From: Terriglobus tenax
GTDB lineage: Bacteria > Acidobacteriota > Terriglobia > Terriglobales > Acidobacteriaceae
NCBI RefSeq assembly: GCF_025685395.1
Contig: NZ_JAGSYA010000004.1
Coordinates: 2,232,001-2,296,000, forward strand
DNA: 64,000 bases
Reading direction: 5' to 3'
In this document: positions 1 to 10,718 of the stretch, in pieces
How the letters are laid out: every line of letters begins with the position of its first letter
How positions within the stretch are numbered: position 1 is the first letter of the stretch
Program-made: the position numbers and the translations under genes
The notes under the pieces: generated by a model
Database searches by the model: none
Seen by the model: only the letters and a program-made list of their open reading frames with translations
Told to the model about the DNA's origin: nothing

Positions 1-172
1 CAATTGTGCCTCGGATGACCTTGTAGAGAATATCTGGCCCGATGGGCAACGCGTAGGCCGAGGTGGGAATGAAGAGTGCGTTGGACTCGGCAACCGGTTT
101 GCCCAGCAGTTCAACCAGCGCGTTGTGGATGCTGGGGTTGCTCATACCGGCGGAAGTAAGAAGAAGTTTCAT
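1..172 (-). CDS. Peptidase S51 (PepE-like), N-terminal fragment cut by window edge
   Basis: Reading leftward from the ATG at 172, the frame stays open to the window edge and gives about 57 residues beginning MKLLLTSAGMSNPSIHNAL. This resembles the N-terminus of peptidase S51 / class I glutamine-amidotransferase-like proteins (PepE, alpha-aspartyl dipeptidase), where a first beta strand is followed by a Gly-containing turn and then the IPTSAYA strand. A purine-rich GGGAGAG ribosome site precedes the start. The catalytic serine region lies outside the window, so activity cannot be judged. The gene is divergent from the DUF1080 gene, with about 130 bases of shared upstream region. Confidence 0.6.
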   Translation of the reverse strand, partial: MKLLLTSAGMSNPSIHNALVELLGKPVAESNALFIPTSAYALPIGPDILYKVIRGTI

Positions 173-302
173 GCGGGTCTCTCCCTTCATGCTGATACGA
201 AGTCATGTAGTAACAATGCCGATCCGCATTGACAAACAAGCTATAGGAATTTCAGTGGACGTGTCGAAGGAGAATGAGCCACAAACCAATGGAACAAGGG
301 CT

Positions 303-1061
303 ATGCTGTTGCGTATGAAAAACGCCCATGCTCTTGTTGCCTTGTGTCTCCTTCTGCTGGCCACCGCGGCTTCCGCACAGAAGCCCAACACACTTACCGC
401 AAAAGAAAAGGCCGAGGGCTGGCATCTCCTCTTCGACGGCAAGACCACCAACGGCTGGCGCAGCGCACGCGGCGGAGGCTTCCCCACAACCGGATGGGCC
501 GTGAAAGACGGTACTCTCACCGTCACCGAAACCGGTGGCGAAGAGGCAGGCAACGGCGGTGACATCGTCACCACACGTACCTACTCCAACTTCGAGCTGT
601 CAGTCGACTTCAAGACCTCGCCCGGAGCAAACTCCGGCATCATGTACTTCGTCGACCTCGACCTGATGCCCTGGAAGAACGGGAAGGGCTCGGCCATCGG
701 CTTTGAATACCAGGTGCTGGACGACAACCTGCACCCCGACGCAAAGCGCGGCGTCAACGGCGACCGCACCGTCGCCTCACTCTACGACATGATCCCTGCC
801 GCCAAAGACAAACCCATCAAGCCCGTCGGCGAATGGAACACCGCCCGCATCGTTGTCCGCGGCAAACACGCGGAGCACTGGCTGAACGGTGTCAAAGTCC
901 TGGAGTACGACCGCGACTCACCGGAGTTCAAAGCGATTCTTGCAGGCAGTAAATACAAAGCCTTCCCCACGTATGGCCAGGCAGCAAGCGGGTACATCCT
1001 TCTGCAGGATCACGGATTTCCGGTGTGGTTCCGCAATATCAAGATTCGGGAATTGAAGTAG
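303..1061 (+). CDS. Exported DUF1080 (3-keto-disaccharide hydrolase-like) protein
   Basis: The protein has about 252 residues. It starts with a signal peptide (hydrophobic run then ATAASAQ) and continues with a single DUF1080 / PF06439 domain opening with WHLLFDGKTTNGW, the usual first strand of these concanavalin-like beta sandwiches. Family members act on glycosidic substrates outside the cytoplasm, and some are 3-keto-glycoside hydrolases; the substrate here is unknown. The frame is open from 63, but the stretch before 303 has no signal-like character. ATG 303 (preceded by AAGGG) or ATG 315 are the plausible starts. It converges on the racemase gene, with 3 bases between the stop codons. 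Confidence 0.85.
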   Translation: MLLRMKNAHALVALCLLLLATAASAQKPNTLTAKEKAEGWHLLFDGKTTNGWRSARGGGFPTTGWAVKDGTLTVTETGGEEAGNGGDIVTTRTYSNFELSVDFKTSPGANSGIMYFVDLDLMPWKNGKGSAIGFEYQVLDDNLHPDAKRGVNGDRTVASLYDMIPAAKDKPIKPVGEWNTARIVVRGKHAEHWLNGVKVLEYDRDSPEFKAILAGSKYKAFPTYGQAASGYILLQDHGFPVWFRNIKIRELK

Positions 1062-1064
1062 GCG

Positions 1065-1754
1065 CTAACTCAATGCAAACTCGACTGCTGCGTTGCAATG
1101 AATCAGCATCGAGTCGAAGCCTGGCAGAGGGAGATTGTTGGGGTTGAGGATCAGGCCCAGTTCCGTGCAGCCCAGGATGACCGAGTCAGCGCCTTCGCGC
1201 TTTGCGGCTTCGATCAGGTCGAGCAGGATCGTGCGGGAGTGGTCGAGTATCTTACCGGCGCAGAGCTCCTCATAGATGATGGTGTGGGTCGTCGCGCGTC
1301 CGGCTTCGTTGGGCACCACGACGGAGAGGCCAAGGTCATGCATCCGCTCGGTGTAGAAGCCATGCTCCATGGTGTAGCGCGTGGCCAGCAGCAGAGGCTT
1401 ATTGCAGCCGGCCTTCAGGAGCGTGCGCGCGGTCTCGTCGATGATGTGGATGAGTGGGATGAGGACAGCTGCTTTTACTGCCTCGGCCACCAGGTGCATG
1501 GTGTTGGCGCAGATCAGGACGCACTCGGCACCGGCCTTCTCCAGCCCGCGGGCTGCATCTGCGAGCTTTGCTCCGGCCTGTTCCCACTGGTTCGCGCGCT
1601 GCATCTCGGCGATGGGCTGAAAGTCCAAGGAGTGCAGGATGATCTCGGCTGAGTGCAGACCGCCGAGGCGCTTGCGAACGTCTTCGTTGATGACACGGTA
1701 GTAGAGGGAGGTCGCCTCAAAGCTCATGCCGCCGATTAAGCCGATGGTTCGCAT
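1065..1754 (-). CDS. Aspartate/glutamate racemase family protein
   Basis: This 229-residue protein of the Asp/Glu/hydantoin racemase superfamily (PF01177) begins MRTIGLIGGMSFEAT, typical of the aspartate racemase branch. Both catalytic cysteine contexts are visible: CANTMH near residue 83 in the N-lobe and GCTELG near residue 195 in the C-lobe, consistent with a two-cysteine, cofactor-independent racemase. Length fits the family (about 230). The likely role is interconversion of L- and D-aspartate or a related amino acid in the cytoplasm; substrate specificity cannot be read from sequence. No clear Shine-Dalgarno sequence precedes the ATG. Confidence 0.85.
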   Translation of the reverse strand: MRTIGLIGGMSFEATSLYYRVINEDVRKRLGGLHSAEIILHSLDFQPIAEMQRANQWEQAGAKLADAARGLEKAGAECVLICANTMHLVAEAVKAAVLIPLIHIIDETARTLLKAGCNKPLLLATRYTMEHGFYTERMHDLGLSVVVPNEAGRATTHTIIYEELCAGKILDHSRTILLDLIEAAKREGADSVILGCTELGLILNPNNLPLPGFDSMLIHCNAAVEFALS

Positions 1755-1775
1755 GGGTTTGATGCTACTGGATGG

Positions 1776-1845
1776 TAGGGACGTCGGCCATCGAGGCCGG
1801 CGCTGGTTTCTTTGATGGGCCTTAAGATACGACTGAAGTCGGGCG
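1776..1845. repeat. Bipartite hairpin repeat, copy 1
   Basis: The segment begins TAGGGACG and has two palindromic parts: GTCGGCC-atcga-GGCCGGC at about 1783-1801, and CGACTGAAGTCG at about 1830-1841. A closely similar segment lies at 50097-50171, with the same lead sequence, the same ATCGAGGCC core, the same TTTCTT and a second hairpin with a GAAG turn. It sits between a racemase gene and an A+T-rich nuclease gene. It looks like a REP/MITE-type dispersed intergenic element. Confidence 0.6.
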
Positions 1846-1875
1846 TGAGTTTGCAGGATGAGGAAGGTTACCTAT

Positions 1876-2568
1876 CTACTCGATCTTTGCACCCTTACCT
1901 ATATTGTGTTTCATGCAGAGAAGCTGGATGTTCTCGACCGAATCAGAAGTTCCTCCTTTGGAGAAAGGCAGAATGTGATCAAAGTGCAAGTCTTTTGTCG
2001 TGCCGCATTTCACGCACATTCCTCGGTCACGTTTCCATACCGCAAGCTTAATGTGAGAAGGAATAATCCGTCGGGGGTCCGACTTAATTAGGCTACTGTC
2101 TAGTTCGAGGGAATTATCTTCGACGATCTTCAATCGGAATTTCATGACGCGCCGTTCGCGAACAGTTACTGACCAACTATCGAGCAATTGAAATTGTCCG
2201 TTGTACGACCAGATTCCATCTTTAATTTTTTCATAAACACGGACTAGCGAAGGTTGAGCTTCTCCGCGTACGAATCTTTGAGCAGCTTCGTGGAACAATC
2301 CATTCTGAGTTAGCCTCCCCGTTCGGGTAGTTAAGGGCTGATCGACAAGCTTTGGATAAGGAACTGTAGATGATCGCGACTCATCATGTCCTTCATAAAT
2401 CAAAACCGTTTCATTCTCTTCTAGGACATCCTCGTAAGGGGCTCCTGGACGATGAGACGAAAGAAGTACTGAGTGTCCTCCATGCACATTGAAATTCATT
2501 CCACGTTGTAAGGATTGATTCTCTCGCAAGCACATCTCTGTGTAGGAAATGATTTCGTTCGACTTCAT
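1876..2568 (-). CDS. SRA-like plus HNH endonuclease (candidate modification-dependent restriction enzyme)
   Basis: The 230-residue protein has a C-terminal HNH nuclease at about 170-226: zinc-type CVKC at 185-188, LHFDHI with His198, NIQLLC at 213-218, and His221. Residues 22-147 read like an SRA/YDG domain: GGHSVLLSS, YEDVL, then VDQPLT, VRV, and YNG followed by W at 132, in the order seen in UHRF1-type SRA domains. SRA-HNH fusions are known modification-dependent (5-methylcytosine-recognising) type IV endonucleases. No methyltransferase lies nearby, as expected for a type IV system. The gene is visibly richer in A+T than its neighbours, which suggests transfer. The HNH call is firm; the SRA call rests on motif order only. 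Confidence 0.75.
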   Translation of the reverse strand: MKSNEIISYTEMCLRENQSLQRGMNFNVHGGHSVLLSSHRPGAPYEDVLEENETVLIYEGHDESRSSTVPYPKLVDQPLTTRTGRLTQNGLFHEAAQRFVRGEAQPSLVRVYEKIKDGIWSYNGQFQLLDSWSVTVRERRVMKFRLKIVEDNSLELDSSLIKSDPRRIIPSHIKLAVWKRDRGMCVKCGTTKDLHFDHILPFSKGGTSDSVENIQLLCMKHNIGKGAKIE

Positions 2569-2580
2569 AAATAGCTATTT

Positions 2581-2618
2581 AAACAGAAAGGCCGCCCATT
2601 CGGGCGGCCTTTCTGTTT
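2581..2618 (-). terminator. Intrinsic terminator of the radical SAM gene
   Basis: A perfect inverted repeat: a 17-base arm at 2581-2597, the loop ATTC, and the matching arm at 2602-2618. It lies 25 bases past the radical SAM stop when read leftward. The outer arm supplies the T-run in either direction. The SRA-HNH start codon at 2568 follows immediately. Confidence 0.85.
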
Positions 2619-2643
2619 GCGCGAAGCGCGTCTGCCTGGACAG

Positions 2644-4740
<2,097 letters not shown>

Positions 4741-5070
4741 TTCGTTCCCTCTCGGATTGGGTCGGTGTGGTCTTGTACGGCTCAAAATCGCTGCATCACA
4801 ATGGGGTGTTGCACCCAGGTTGACGCGAATCCTTTAACTCTAGACGCAACGGGCACCGCAGCGCGAGTGCGTCAGCTGGTTCCATTCCCGGCCGAAAGGC
4901 CTGATCGAAGAACGGTTTACAGCACAGTCAGGCTACGGGCTGTGGAACCGTAAGAACAGGTTTCTGCCCCGAACGGCGAATTTTGTGCAGCGAATGGGGA
5001 TCAGGGGGGCTGAATGGGAACCCCGTCCCAGCCGGAAAGAGGGCCGCGGATTCCTCCGCGGCCGCTCCGT
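4741..5070. other. Intergenic region with terminator-like hairpin
   Basis: No convincing gene is present. The segment should hold the promoter of the leftward radical SAM gene. At its right end (5042-5063) is a perfect 9-base-pair hairpin, GGCCGCGGA / TCCGCGGCC with loop TTCC, just past the stop of the next leftward gene. The following T-run is poor, so it is only a moderate terminator candidate. Confidence 0.5.
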
Positions 5071-6696
5071 TTAGCTCCAGGTAAACAACTGCAGGCGCTG
5101 CCCCTTCGCCGTGTCCTTGATGCCGGACTCCGCATCGACCCGGGAAAAATCGCAATTCAGCGCGTGACGCTCGTCGTGGGCGCTTCTCAGGATGAAGCCG
5201 AGCTTGTCTGCCGGATTCCCACCTTCGACCGCCTCGCCCTTCTCCGTCATCACAAGCTCCCAGCGGCTCTGGGTCTTGTCCATGGTGAGATACACGCGGT
5301 TCAGACGCATCGCGCCCAGGAACTTGCCAGACGCTACATGGCGCAGCAGGATATAGGTCTTTCCGTTCTCGCTCTCCTTCTCGATCTTCCAGCTCTGGCT
5401 GTCGCGGTCATGCGTGAACACGAAGGTGCGGACGGTGCGAATCACGCCTCCCCCGGTAAGCAGGCTCGGCGGATACAGATCGAGCCAGTTGAACTTGGAG
5501 ATCCGCTTCCCCACCAGTCGTGCACGGTTCGCGTCATCCTCAAGCTCGTAAGAGACTTCGGTCCGGCTCCCCAGTTTGCTGAGCTTGGAGAAAGCTGAGT
5601 CCACCAGGCCCGATGTACCACCTATAAGCTCGTGCTTGTCGTTGATCTCTTCAATCTGGAAGCGCGTGGAGCCCTTCGCCGCCCGGAAAGCGAAGACCTG
5701 CGGGAAGCCGTGACGCAGACGATTCTCCGTGATGCCGAGTTCGTAGGAGCCGATGGGGACTCCATTGCCGGCGGGAACCTTTCTTTCTTCAATGGCGTTC
5801 GATGCGCTGTGAGGTGTGCCATCGACGCATGCGGTCAGGTAGCAGTCATAGTCGGCACGCTGCGCCAGCGGCCAGCGCAGCGACCGCACACCCACCGCGT
5901 CCTTGGACTTGGCCAGCTCTTCCAGGCGCGCCTTCATCTCGTGTGCATCGCCCACAATGTCCTTGTACTTTTTCAGCAGCTTCTTCCCTTCGGGCGACTC
6001 GAGCTTGAAGGCATTGTCGAGCGTGAACTTCGGCTTGCCCTCGTACTCAACCTCTTTCGCTGCCTGCTGGAACTGCCTGGCCTCGTCGAAGGCTGAGATC
6101 GCATTGATCAGATACTTGAACGGATACTCCAGGATGTTGTCGATCGCATTTGCATAGGTGAAGACCTCCGTATGCTCGCGGTTCAACAGTTCGGCCGAAT
6201 ACTCCAGCAGCGACTTGTTCTTCGCCTGCGGCAGGGGTGTAACCAGTTCGGACACCAGGTTGCGGCTCTTTGCGGCCAATCCGGATGCGCCCAGGCTCTT
6301 GATGCAGGAGGTGTAATACGCCGCTATCGCTTCTTCGAACTCGGTCTGGATCGCCCGCGAGTTCTCTTTTCCGGCCAGCTTCTTCTGCGCTTCCAGGAAC
6401 TTGTCACGCTGATACTCGTGCTCGGCCAGCAGAGATCCCAGCTTGGAAAGCTGCGTATGGGTGTTGCCCCAGGCCGCCATCCAGGAGGTCTCTTTGACGA
6501 GTGCCTTCACCTGTTCCAGCGATGCGCTGATGTCTTCCAGCGTGGCTGCAAGGTTCGCTTCCTCGCCCATCATCTTCTTCAGGACTTTCGCCGTAGCGGG
6601 GTCGAAGAACTCATCGACCAGTTTTTTAGCCTGCGAAATTGCAAGGGGTTTGACCACATAGGTCAGTAGGGGTCCGACTGCTGCTTGAAGTGCCAT
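5071..6696 (-). CDS. Unrecognised protein: helical N-half, beta-repeat C-half
   Basis: I do not recognise this 541-residue protein. Residues 1 to about 270 look almost entirely helical, with amphipathic and charged stretches and a hydrophobic segment at the very N-terminus, but no signal peptide. Residues about 280-541 look beta-rich and carry repeated short units ending in aromatic/aliphatic strands (RFQIEE, SWKIEK, RWELVM, LQLFTW). That pattern is compatible with a beta-trefoil or similar lectin-like fold. A helical bundle followed by a beta-trefoil occurs in several pore-forming toxins, so a toxin-like role is possible but unproven. GGAGAG precedes the ATG. It appears monocistronic. Confidence 0.75.
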   Translation of the reverse strand: MALQAAVGPLLTYVVKPLAISQAKKLVDEFFDPATAKVLKKMMGEEANLAATLEDISASLEQVKALVKETSWMAAWGNTHTQLSKLGSLLAEHEYQRDKFLEAQKKLAGKENSRAIQTEFEEAIAAYYTSCIKSLGASGLAAKSRNLVSELVTPLPQAKNKSLLEYSAELLNREHTEVFTYANAIDNILEYPFKYLINAISAFDEARQFQQAAKEVEYEGKPKFTLDNAFKLESPEGKKLLKKYKDIVGDAHEMKARLEELAKSKDAVGVRSLRWPLAQRADYDCYLTACVDGTPHSASNAIEERKVPAGNGVPIGSYELGITENRLRHGFPQVFAFRAAKGSTRFQIEEINDKHELIGGTSGLVDSAFSKLSKLGSRTEVSYELEDDANRARLVGKRISKFNWLDLYPPSLLTGGGVIRTVRTFVFTHDRDSQSWKIEKESENGKTYILLRHVASGKFLGAMRLNRVYLTMDKTQSRWELVMTEKGEAVEGGNPADKLGFILRSAHDERHALNCDFSRVDAESGIKDTAKGQRLQLFTWS

Positions 6697-6943
6697 AGCT
6701 CTATCTCTCCGCGTGCTCGGTTGTGGCGGAATCCCAGGTCACACCGCGAGGGGGGAGTAGGTCTCCGCATTCCACCGTTCTCGCAGGGGAATGCGTATGA
6801 AGCGATATGTGATCGCTCCCAGCTACATTCCGAGGTCTTGTTGAATTGACTGGAAGTGTAGCGAAATTTTGATAATCACAACAGATAGCCTGAAGAAATT
6901 TCAGAACACTCAACAATCAGGGCTGAAATCGATCGGCGAAGGC

Positions 6944-7690
6944 CTACTTCTTATGGCGGTGGAACAGCCGCATCGCGTCGTTGATAAACTCGTGCGTCTC
7001 AAACCCCACGGCCGCGCCCACCAGGGAGGTGGGATAGTTCTGGAAGGTGTTCTTCACACCGCGATCTTTGTCCGGGAAGTAAAGATTGTTCATCGCCGCC
7101 GCTCCCATATAACCGCAGATCAGTGGCAGATTGATGACCTGGCGGCCATCATTCGAACGCGTGAAAAGAACGCGCGTGGCCGCGTAGATGGCCCGCCTGG
7201 GAATACTGTGCCCCCGGCCCATCACAAAATAGCGGGGATCGTCATGAAAGATAGGGGAGAAGAGCCCCGCCGTCAGCAGCGTTTGCGAAGCGTTGTTGGC
7301 CACTGAAGCGCCGAATCTCTGCGCAAAAGCGGTTGAATTGGTGCCGTAGTGCGGCGACGAGTTGATCAGGTGCGACCAGGCAGCCGAGGCCAGCGCCGAA
7401 GGCAGGTTCTCCGGGTCCGCGACCTGGAGCAGAGCAAAGAGTGGCTTCTGTCCCTCGGAGAACGGCACCGGCGTCTCATTCGGAAGAATGTTGGCGTTTG
7501 CGAAGGGCGCCTGCCGCGGCGGACCATAGATCGCAGCCCCCGTAGCCGCGGGCTGCGGCTGATTCAGGTTCGTCTGCGACTGGCCCGGAGAATCCGGCAG
7601 CGATGCAGCAGGCTCTTCCGCACGGCACAAGCAGGCGGAGGCGACGGTGATAACAACTGCAAGGCGCAACAGGCGACGGAAGGTAAGCAT
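6944..7690 (-). CDS. Exported protein of unknown function
   Basis: The 248-residue protein has a signal peptide (about residues 1-24, ending near CRAEE) and a Pro/Gln-rich linker of about 50 residues. The C-terminal region of about 170 residues contains DDPRYF followed by small-residue-rich, weakly hydrophobic stretches. Similar exported proteins with a DDPRYF-type motif are, to my knowledge, common in Acidobacteria, but no function is known. It might be a periplasmic or outer-membrane-associated protein. No strong ribosome site precedes the ATG at 7690. Confidence 0.7.
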   Translation of the reverse strand: MLTFRRLLRLAVVITVASACLCRAEEPAASLPDSPGQSQTNLNQPQPAATGAAIYGPPRQAPFANANILPNETPVPFSEGQKPLFALLQVADPENLPSALASAAWSHLINSSPHYGTNSTAFAQRFGASVANNASQTLLTAGLFSPIFHDDPRYFVMGRGHSIPRRAIYAATRVLFTRSNDGRQVINLPLICGYMGAAAMNNLYFPDKDRGVKNTFQNYPTSLVGAAVGFETHEFINDAMRLFHRHKK

Positions 7691-7762
7691 TTAGATGGGC
7701 AAAGGATCCCTGTGGAGTGTGATGCAGATTCTATCGGTGAGAGAGCTGCCTTCCTAACTTTC

Positions 7763-9435
7763 TCAAGCAGCCAGTCCAAGATAGCCCACAATACCTGCTC
7801 CCGTGGCCGCCGCGGCCAATAACAACTGGATCCAGCGTGAATAGGACCGTCGCAGATACGACACCCGTTTTGCCGAGGCCGCGATCGATTCCTTCCCGAA
7901 GACACTGCCACTCTCGTTCGCGGCAGGTGTGATCTCCGCCCGCAGCGACGACATCTCGATATACGGAGCCAGTCCACGCCGGTACCAGCCTTCAAGCGTG
8001 ACCTGTTCGCCGATCAGCAGGTCCGCGTCCTTGATACCAAAAAGAAATCGGGCAAAGGGGATGGACTGCCGGTTGAGCATGAACAGGAAGCCGGTCTCAT
8101 CGCGAACGACGAGGTCTGGGCTCCAGAAGCTGCCCGGAATGCCGCGACCGATGATCTCGCCCTGGATACGTACGGCTCGCGGACGCATCTCGTTGACTCC
8201 CAGATCTCCCAACAGGTCGCCGATCTTGCGGTCTGCAAAGCTCCCGCGATAGCGGAAGGCAATGCGCCCCATCCAGGTGGTGCCACAGGCAATCAACAAC
8301 AGGGCACCCAGTGCTCTTGGCTGGTGGATATGAAACAGAGAAAAAATCGTCGTACGAAGCGATCCCCAGATCGCCAGTGCTCCGCAGACCACAGGCGTTG
8401 CCCAGAAGAAGAACTCCACAGGAAAACCGGACCAGCGGACCGCCTTTCCCAGCGGCATGGGGTACTCGGAGCCGAGGTGGTTTTGCTCCGAATACTGGTT
8501 CAGCGCGCGGATGCGCATCGCAGTCAGCGGATGGGTCGAGTTGATCTGGTAGACGCGCGCCCAGGGACTTGAAAGGTCCCACTCCATAATCGCCGATGCA
8601 AGCTGCGGGTCAGCAGCCTGCATCAGGCCGAAGGCGCCTCCCGGCTGGGCACTCGAAATTCCCATCAGCCCCATGCGGCGGCCCAGGTGATGTTGCGCCT
8701 TGGCATAGGACTTGTCACCCGAATAGCCCTTCTGCCTGGACTGCCGGTATTCGCCGTCGGCCTTCACCATCCCATAGGCGATCTTGACCAGCGCCGAAGC
8801 AAGCTGTGCCGGAGCTTTGGTAACGCAGGCCGAGTAATGGTCGGCATAATATTCGCGCAGGCGGTTGATCTGCAGCACCAGAAACTGACCCACCCAGTAG
8901 GCGGCGTACGCACACCAGGCAATCACGCGGGTGTTTTCAATCCGATCAGTCCAGGCGTAAATCTGGTAAAGGATCATCGGCGCGACAGCAGCCAGCGTCA
9001 TCACGATAAAGTCGTTGTGTTCCACGTGGCCCATCTCGTGCGCCAACACGGCATTGGCCTCTTCCGTGGTCAGCATCTGCAGCAGGCCTTCAGTCACGAC
9101 GATGGATGCACGCCCGCGGTGATGGCCGAAGGCAAAGGCGTTCGGCGTTCCGCTGTAAATCACACCAAGGCGCGGCAGCTTCAGCCCACGCTCCCGGCAC
9201 AGGGTTTCGAGGAAATCGCGCTGGGCAGCGGGCATGGCCTCCGGCTCCAGTCAATATTGAGCACACGTTGCAGCAGCCAGGGCGAGATAAGGTACTGCAC
9301 CAGCACCATGAAGACGGCAAACAGAATGCCAACCCACAGCGGAGCGGCATGGTGCAGCAACGCCACATCTCCAATGGCAAAGATGAGACCGTACAAGGCA
9401 AGCAGGACAAGAAGCGAGTAGCTCAGAAACTTCAT
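7763..9435 (-). CDS. M48 family membrane metalloprotease, interrupted by a frameshift
   Basis: The N-terminal part starts at ATG 9435 (GAGGAG ribosome site) and encodes two membrane segments ending QRVLNID. At about 9249-9252 the frame changes by one base and continues as LEPEAMPAAQRDFLE, then the zinc site HEMGH with a downstream Glu region, more membrane segments and a C-terminal beta domain. Restoring one C (GACCTG in place of GACTG) joins the two parts smoothly, giving a protein of about 557 residues. M48 proteases degrade misfolded membrane proteins. Either the gene is a recent pseudogene or the base was lost in sequencing; the remaining coding sequence is intact, which favours an error or a very recent mutation. 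Confidence 0.8.
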
Positions 9436-9556
9436 ACGACTCCTCAATGTGCGTCTGTGCGAGGAGTGTAGCGTGTCCTTGCTGGGTTGTCCGCAGGTTT
9501 TCATCGTGTGAGGCGCATCACCGACTTCTCAAGCGCCTTCGCGGAGAATCTTCTTC

Positions 9557-10255
9557 ATGAAGCGCTTGTTCAAGCTGGCGGCTTTGGGCATCGGCGGAGG
9601 AGTCGCCGTCGCGGGTTTAGCGTATGCCGGTCTGGCTGCATGGACATGGACCCACTACGGACACCCTGATCTTCCTAACGAAGCAACAGACTCTCTGGAT
9701 ACCCTGTTCCCTGCCTGGGATGTGCGCGAGCGGCTGAGTCTTGAGGTTGCGGCTCCCCCCGAAATCGTATTCCGCGCGGCCTGCTTTCTGCGGCTGCGCC
9801 AGATCCCTGCTGTCCGGGCCGTTTTTCGCACCCGGGAGCTGGCGTTGAGCGCCGAGCCTTCGCCACAATCCATGCTTTCTCTGGTGGAACAGGCACGGGC
9901 ATGGGGTTGGGGTGTTTTATCTGAGAAACCGGGAGAGGAGATCATCTTCGGTGCGGTAACCCAGCCCTGGGAGGCCAATCCTGTCTTCCGTGCGCTGCCA
10001 GCGGAGTCATTTGCCGGCTTCCAGCAACCGGGCTTTGTGAAGATTGCCTGGACGCTTCGCGTCCAGCCAGCGCAACATGGCGCAAGGGTGGTCACGGAGA
10101 CCCGGGTTACTTCCAACGACGAGGCTTCCCGCGCCCATTTCCGCACATACTGGGCCCTCGTCATGCCCGGAACCTACCTCATCCGCTGGTTCGCTCTTCG
10201 CGCTATCCGGAAACAGGCTGAGGATGCGTTCTCCAGACAACACCTCTCTTCGTAA
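9557..10255 (+). CDS. Membrane-anchored SRPBCC-like protein
   Basis: The 232-residue protein has one N-terminal membrane segment (about residues 7-30) and then a domain that looks like a START/SRPBCC helix-grip fold: VRERLSLEVAAPPEIVFRAA is the usual first strand and helix, and a later stretch reads RVVTETRV. This fold binds hydrophobic ligands in many unrelated proteins, so no substrate is proposed. GGAGA precedes the ATG by about 11 bases. It is divergent from the M48 gene, sharing a 120-base upstream region. Confidence 0.65.
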   Translation: MKRLFKLAALGIGGGVAVAGLAYAGLAAWTWTHYGHPDLPNEATDSLDTLFPAWDVRERLSLEVAAPPEIVFRAACFLRLRQIPAVRAVFRTRELALSAEPSPQSMLSLVEQARAWGWGVLSEKPGEEIIFGAVTQPWEANPVFRALPAESFAGFQQPGFVKIAWTLRVQPAQHGARVVTETRVTSNDEASRAHFRTYWALVMPGTYLIRWFALRAIRKQAEDAFSRQHLSS

Positions 10256-10294
10256 GATGGTTCACAATCGTTGCTGTAGCGAGGAGTCAGAGAG

Positions 10295-10665
10295 ATGGAG
10301 AACCCGGCACACACACTGACCACGATCCTGCCCTGCAACAACCTGGATGCTTCAGAGGCTTTCTACGCGCGGCTGGGGTTTCATCAACCGGGCCAGCCGT
10401 ATCCGGGCTACCGCATCCTGGCCGACGGCAAAGGCGGCCATCTCCACCTGACCCAGGCCGTGGAAGGCTGGCTGGTGCCGCACCAGAGTCCCTTCGGACT
10501 CTATCTCTACACGCCCGATGTCGACGAATACGCCACACGCTTTCCGGATGAGATTCTTGGACCCACGGGAGCGCCGGAGGACAAGCCGTGGGGCATGTAC
10601 GAGTTTGCGCTGTCGGACCCGGATGAACACCTGGTACGCATGGATGGCCGACCCGGCTGCGATAA
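10295..10665 (+). CDS. VOC family (glyoxalase/bleomycin-resistance-like) protein, C-terminus frameshifted
   Basis: AGGAG precedes ATG 10295. The protein reads as a single VOC domain (TTILPCNNLDASEAFYARLGF at the start, then GHLHLT, and MYEFALSDPDEHLVR near the end). VOC proteins of this type usually stop soon after a GWP-type ending. Here the open frame instead runs on to 10816 through unconvincing sequence that overlaps the next gene. One extra base at about 10640 would give IGWPTRLR and a stop at 10663-10665. A hairpin at 10697-10717 lies right after that stop, which supports the shorter reading. The role is probably metal-dependent or binding chemistry on a small molecule; the ligand is unknown. 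Confidence 0.7.
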
Positions 10666-10696
10666 GCTCGCCGGACGCATCCGCCGTGCGTCCCAT

Positions 10697-10717
10697 ACAC
10701 TGATACTCAGTGTTTTC
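10697..10717 (+). terminator. Small hairpin abutting the DsbA-like start
   Basis: A perfect stem ACACTGA / TCAGTGT with loop TAC, followed by TTTTC. It lies 32 bases after the corrected VOC stop and ends one base before ATG 10719. It may terminate the VOC transcript or limit access to the downstream start codon, which has no visible Shine-Dalgarno sequence. Confidence 0.5.
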
Positions 10718-10718
10718 T

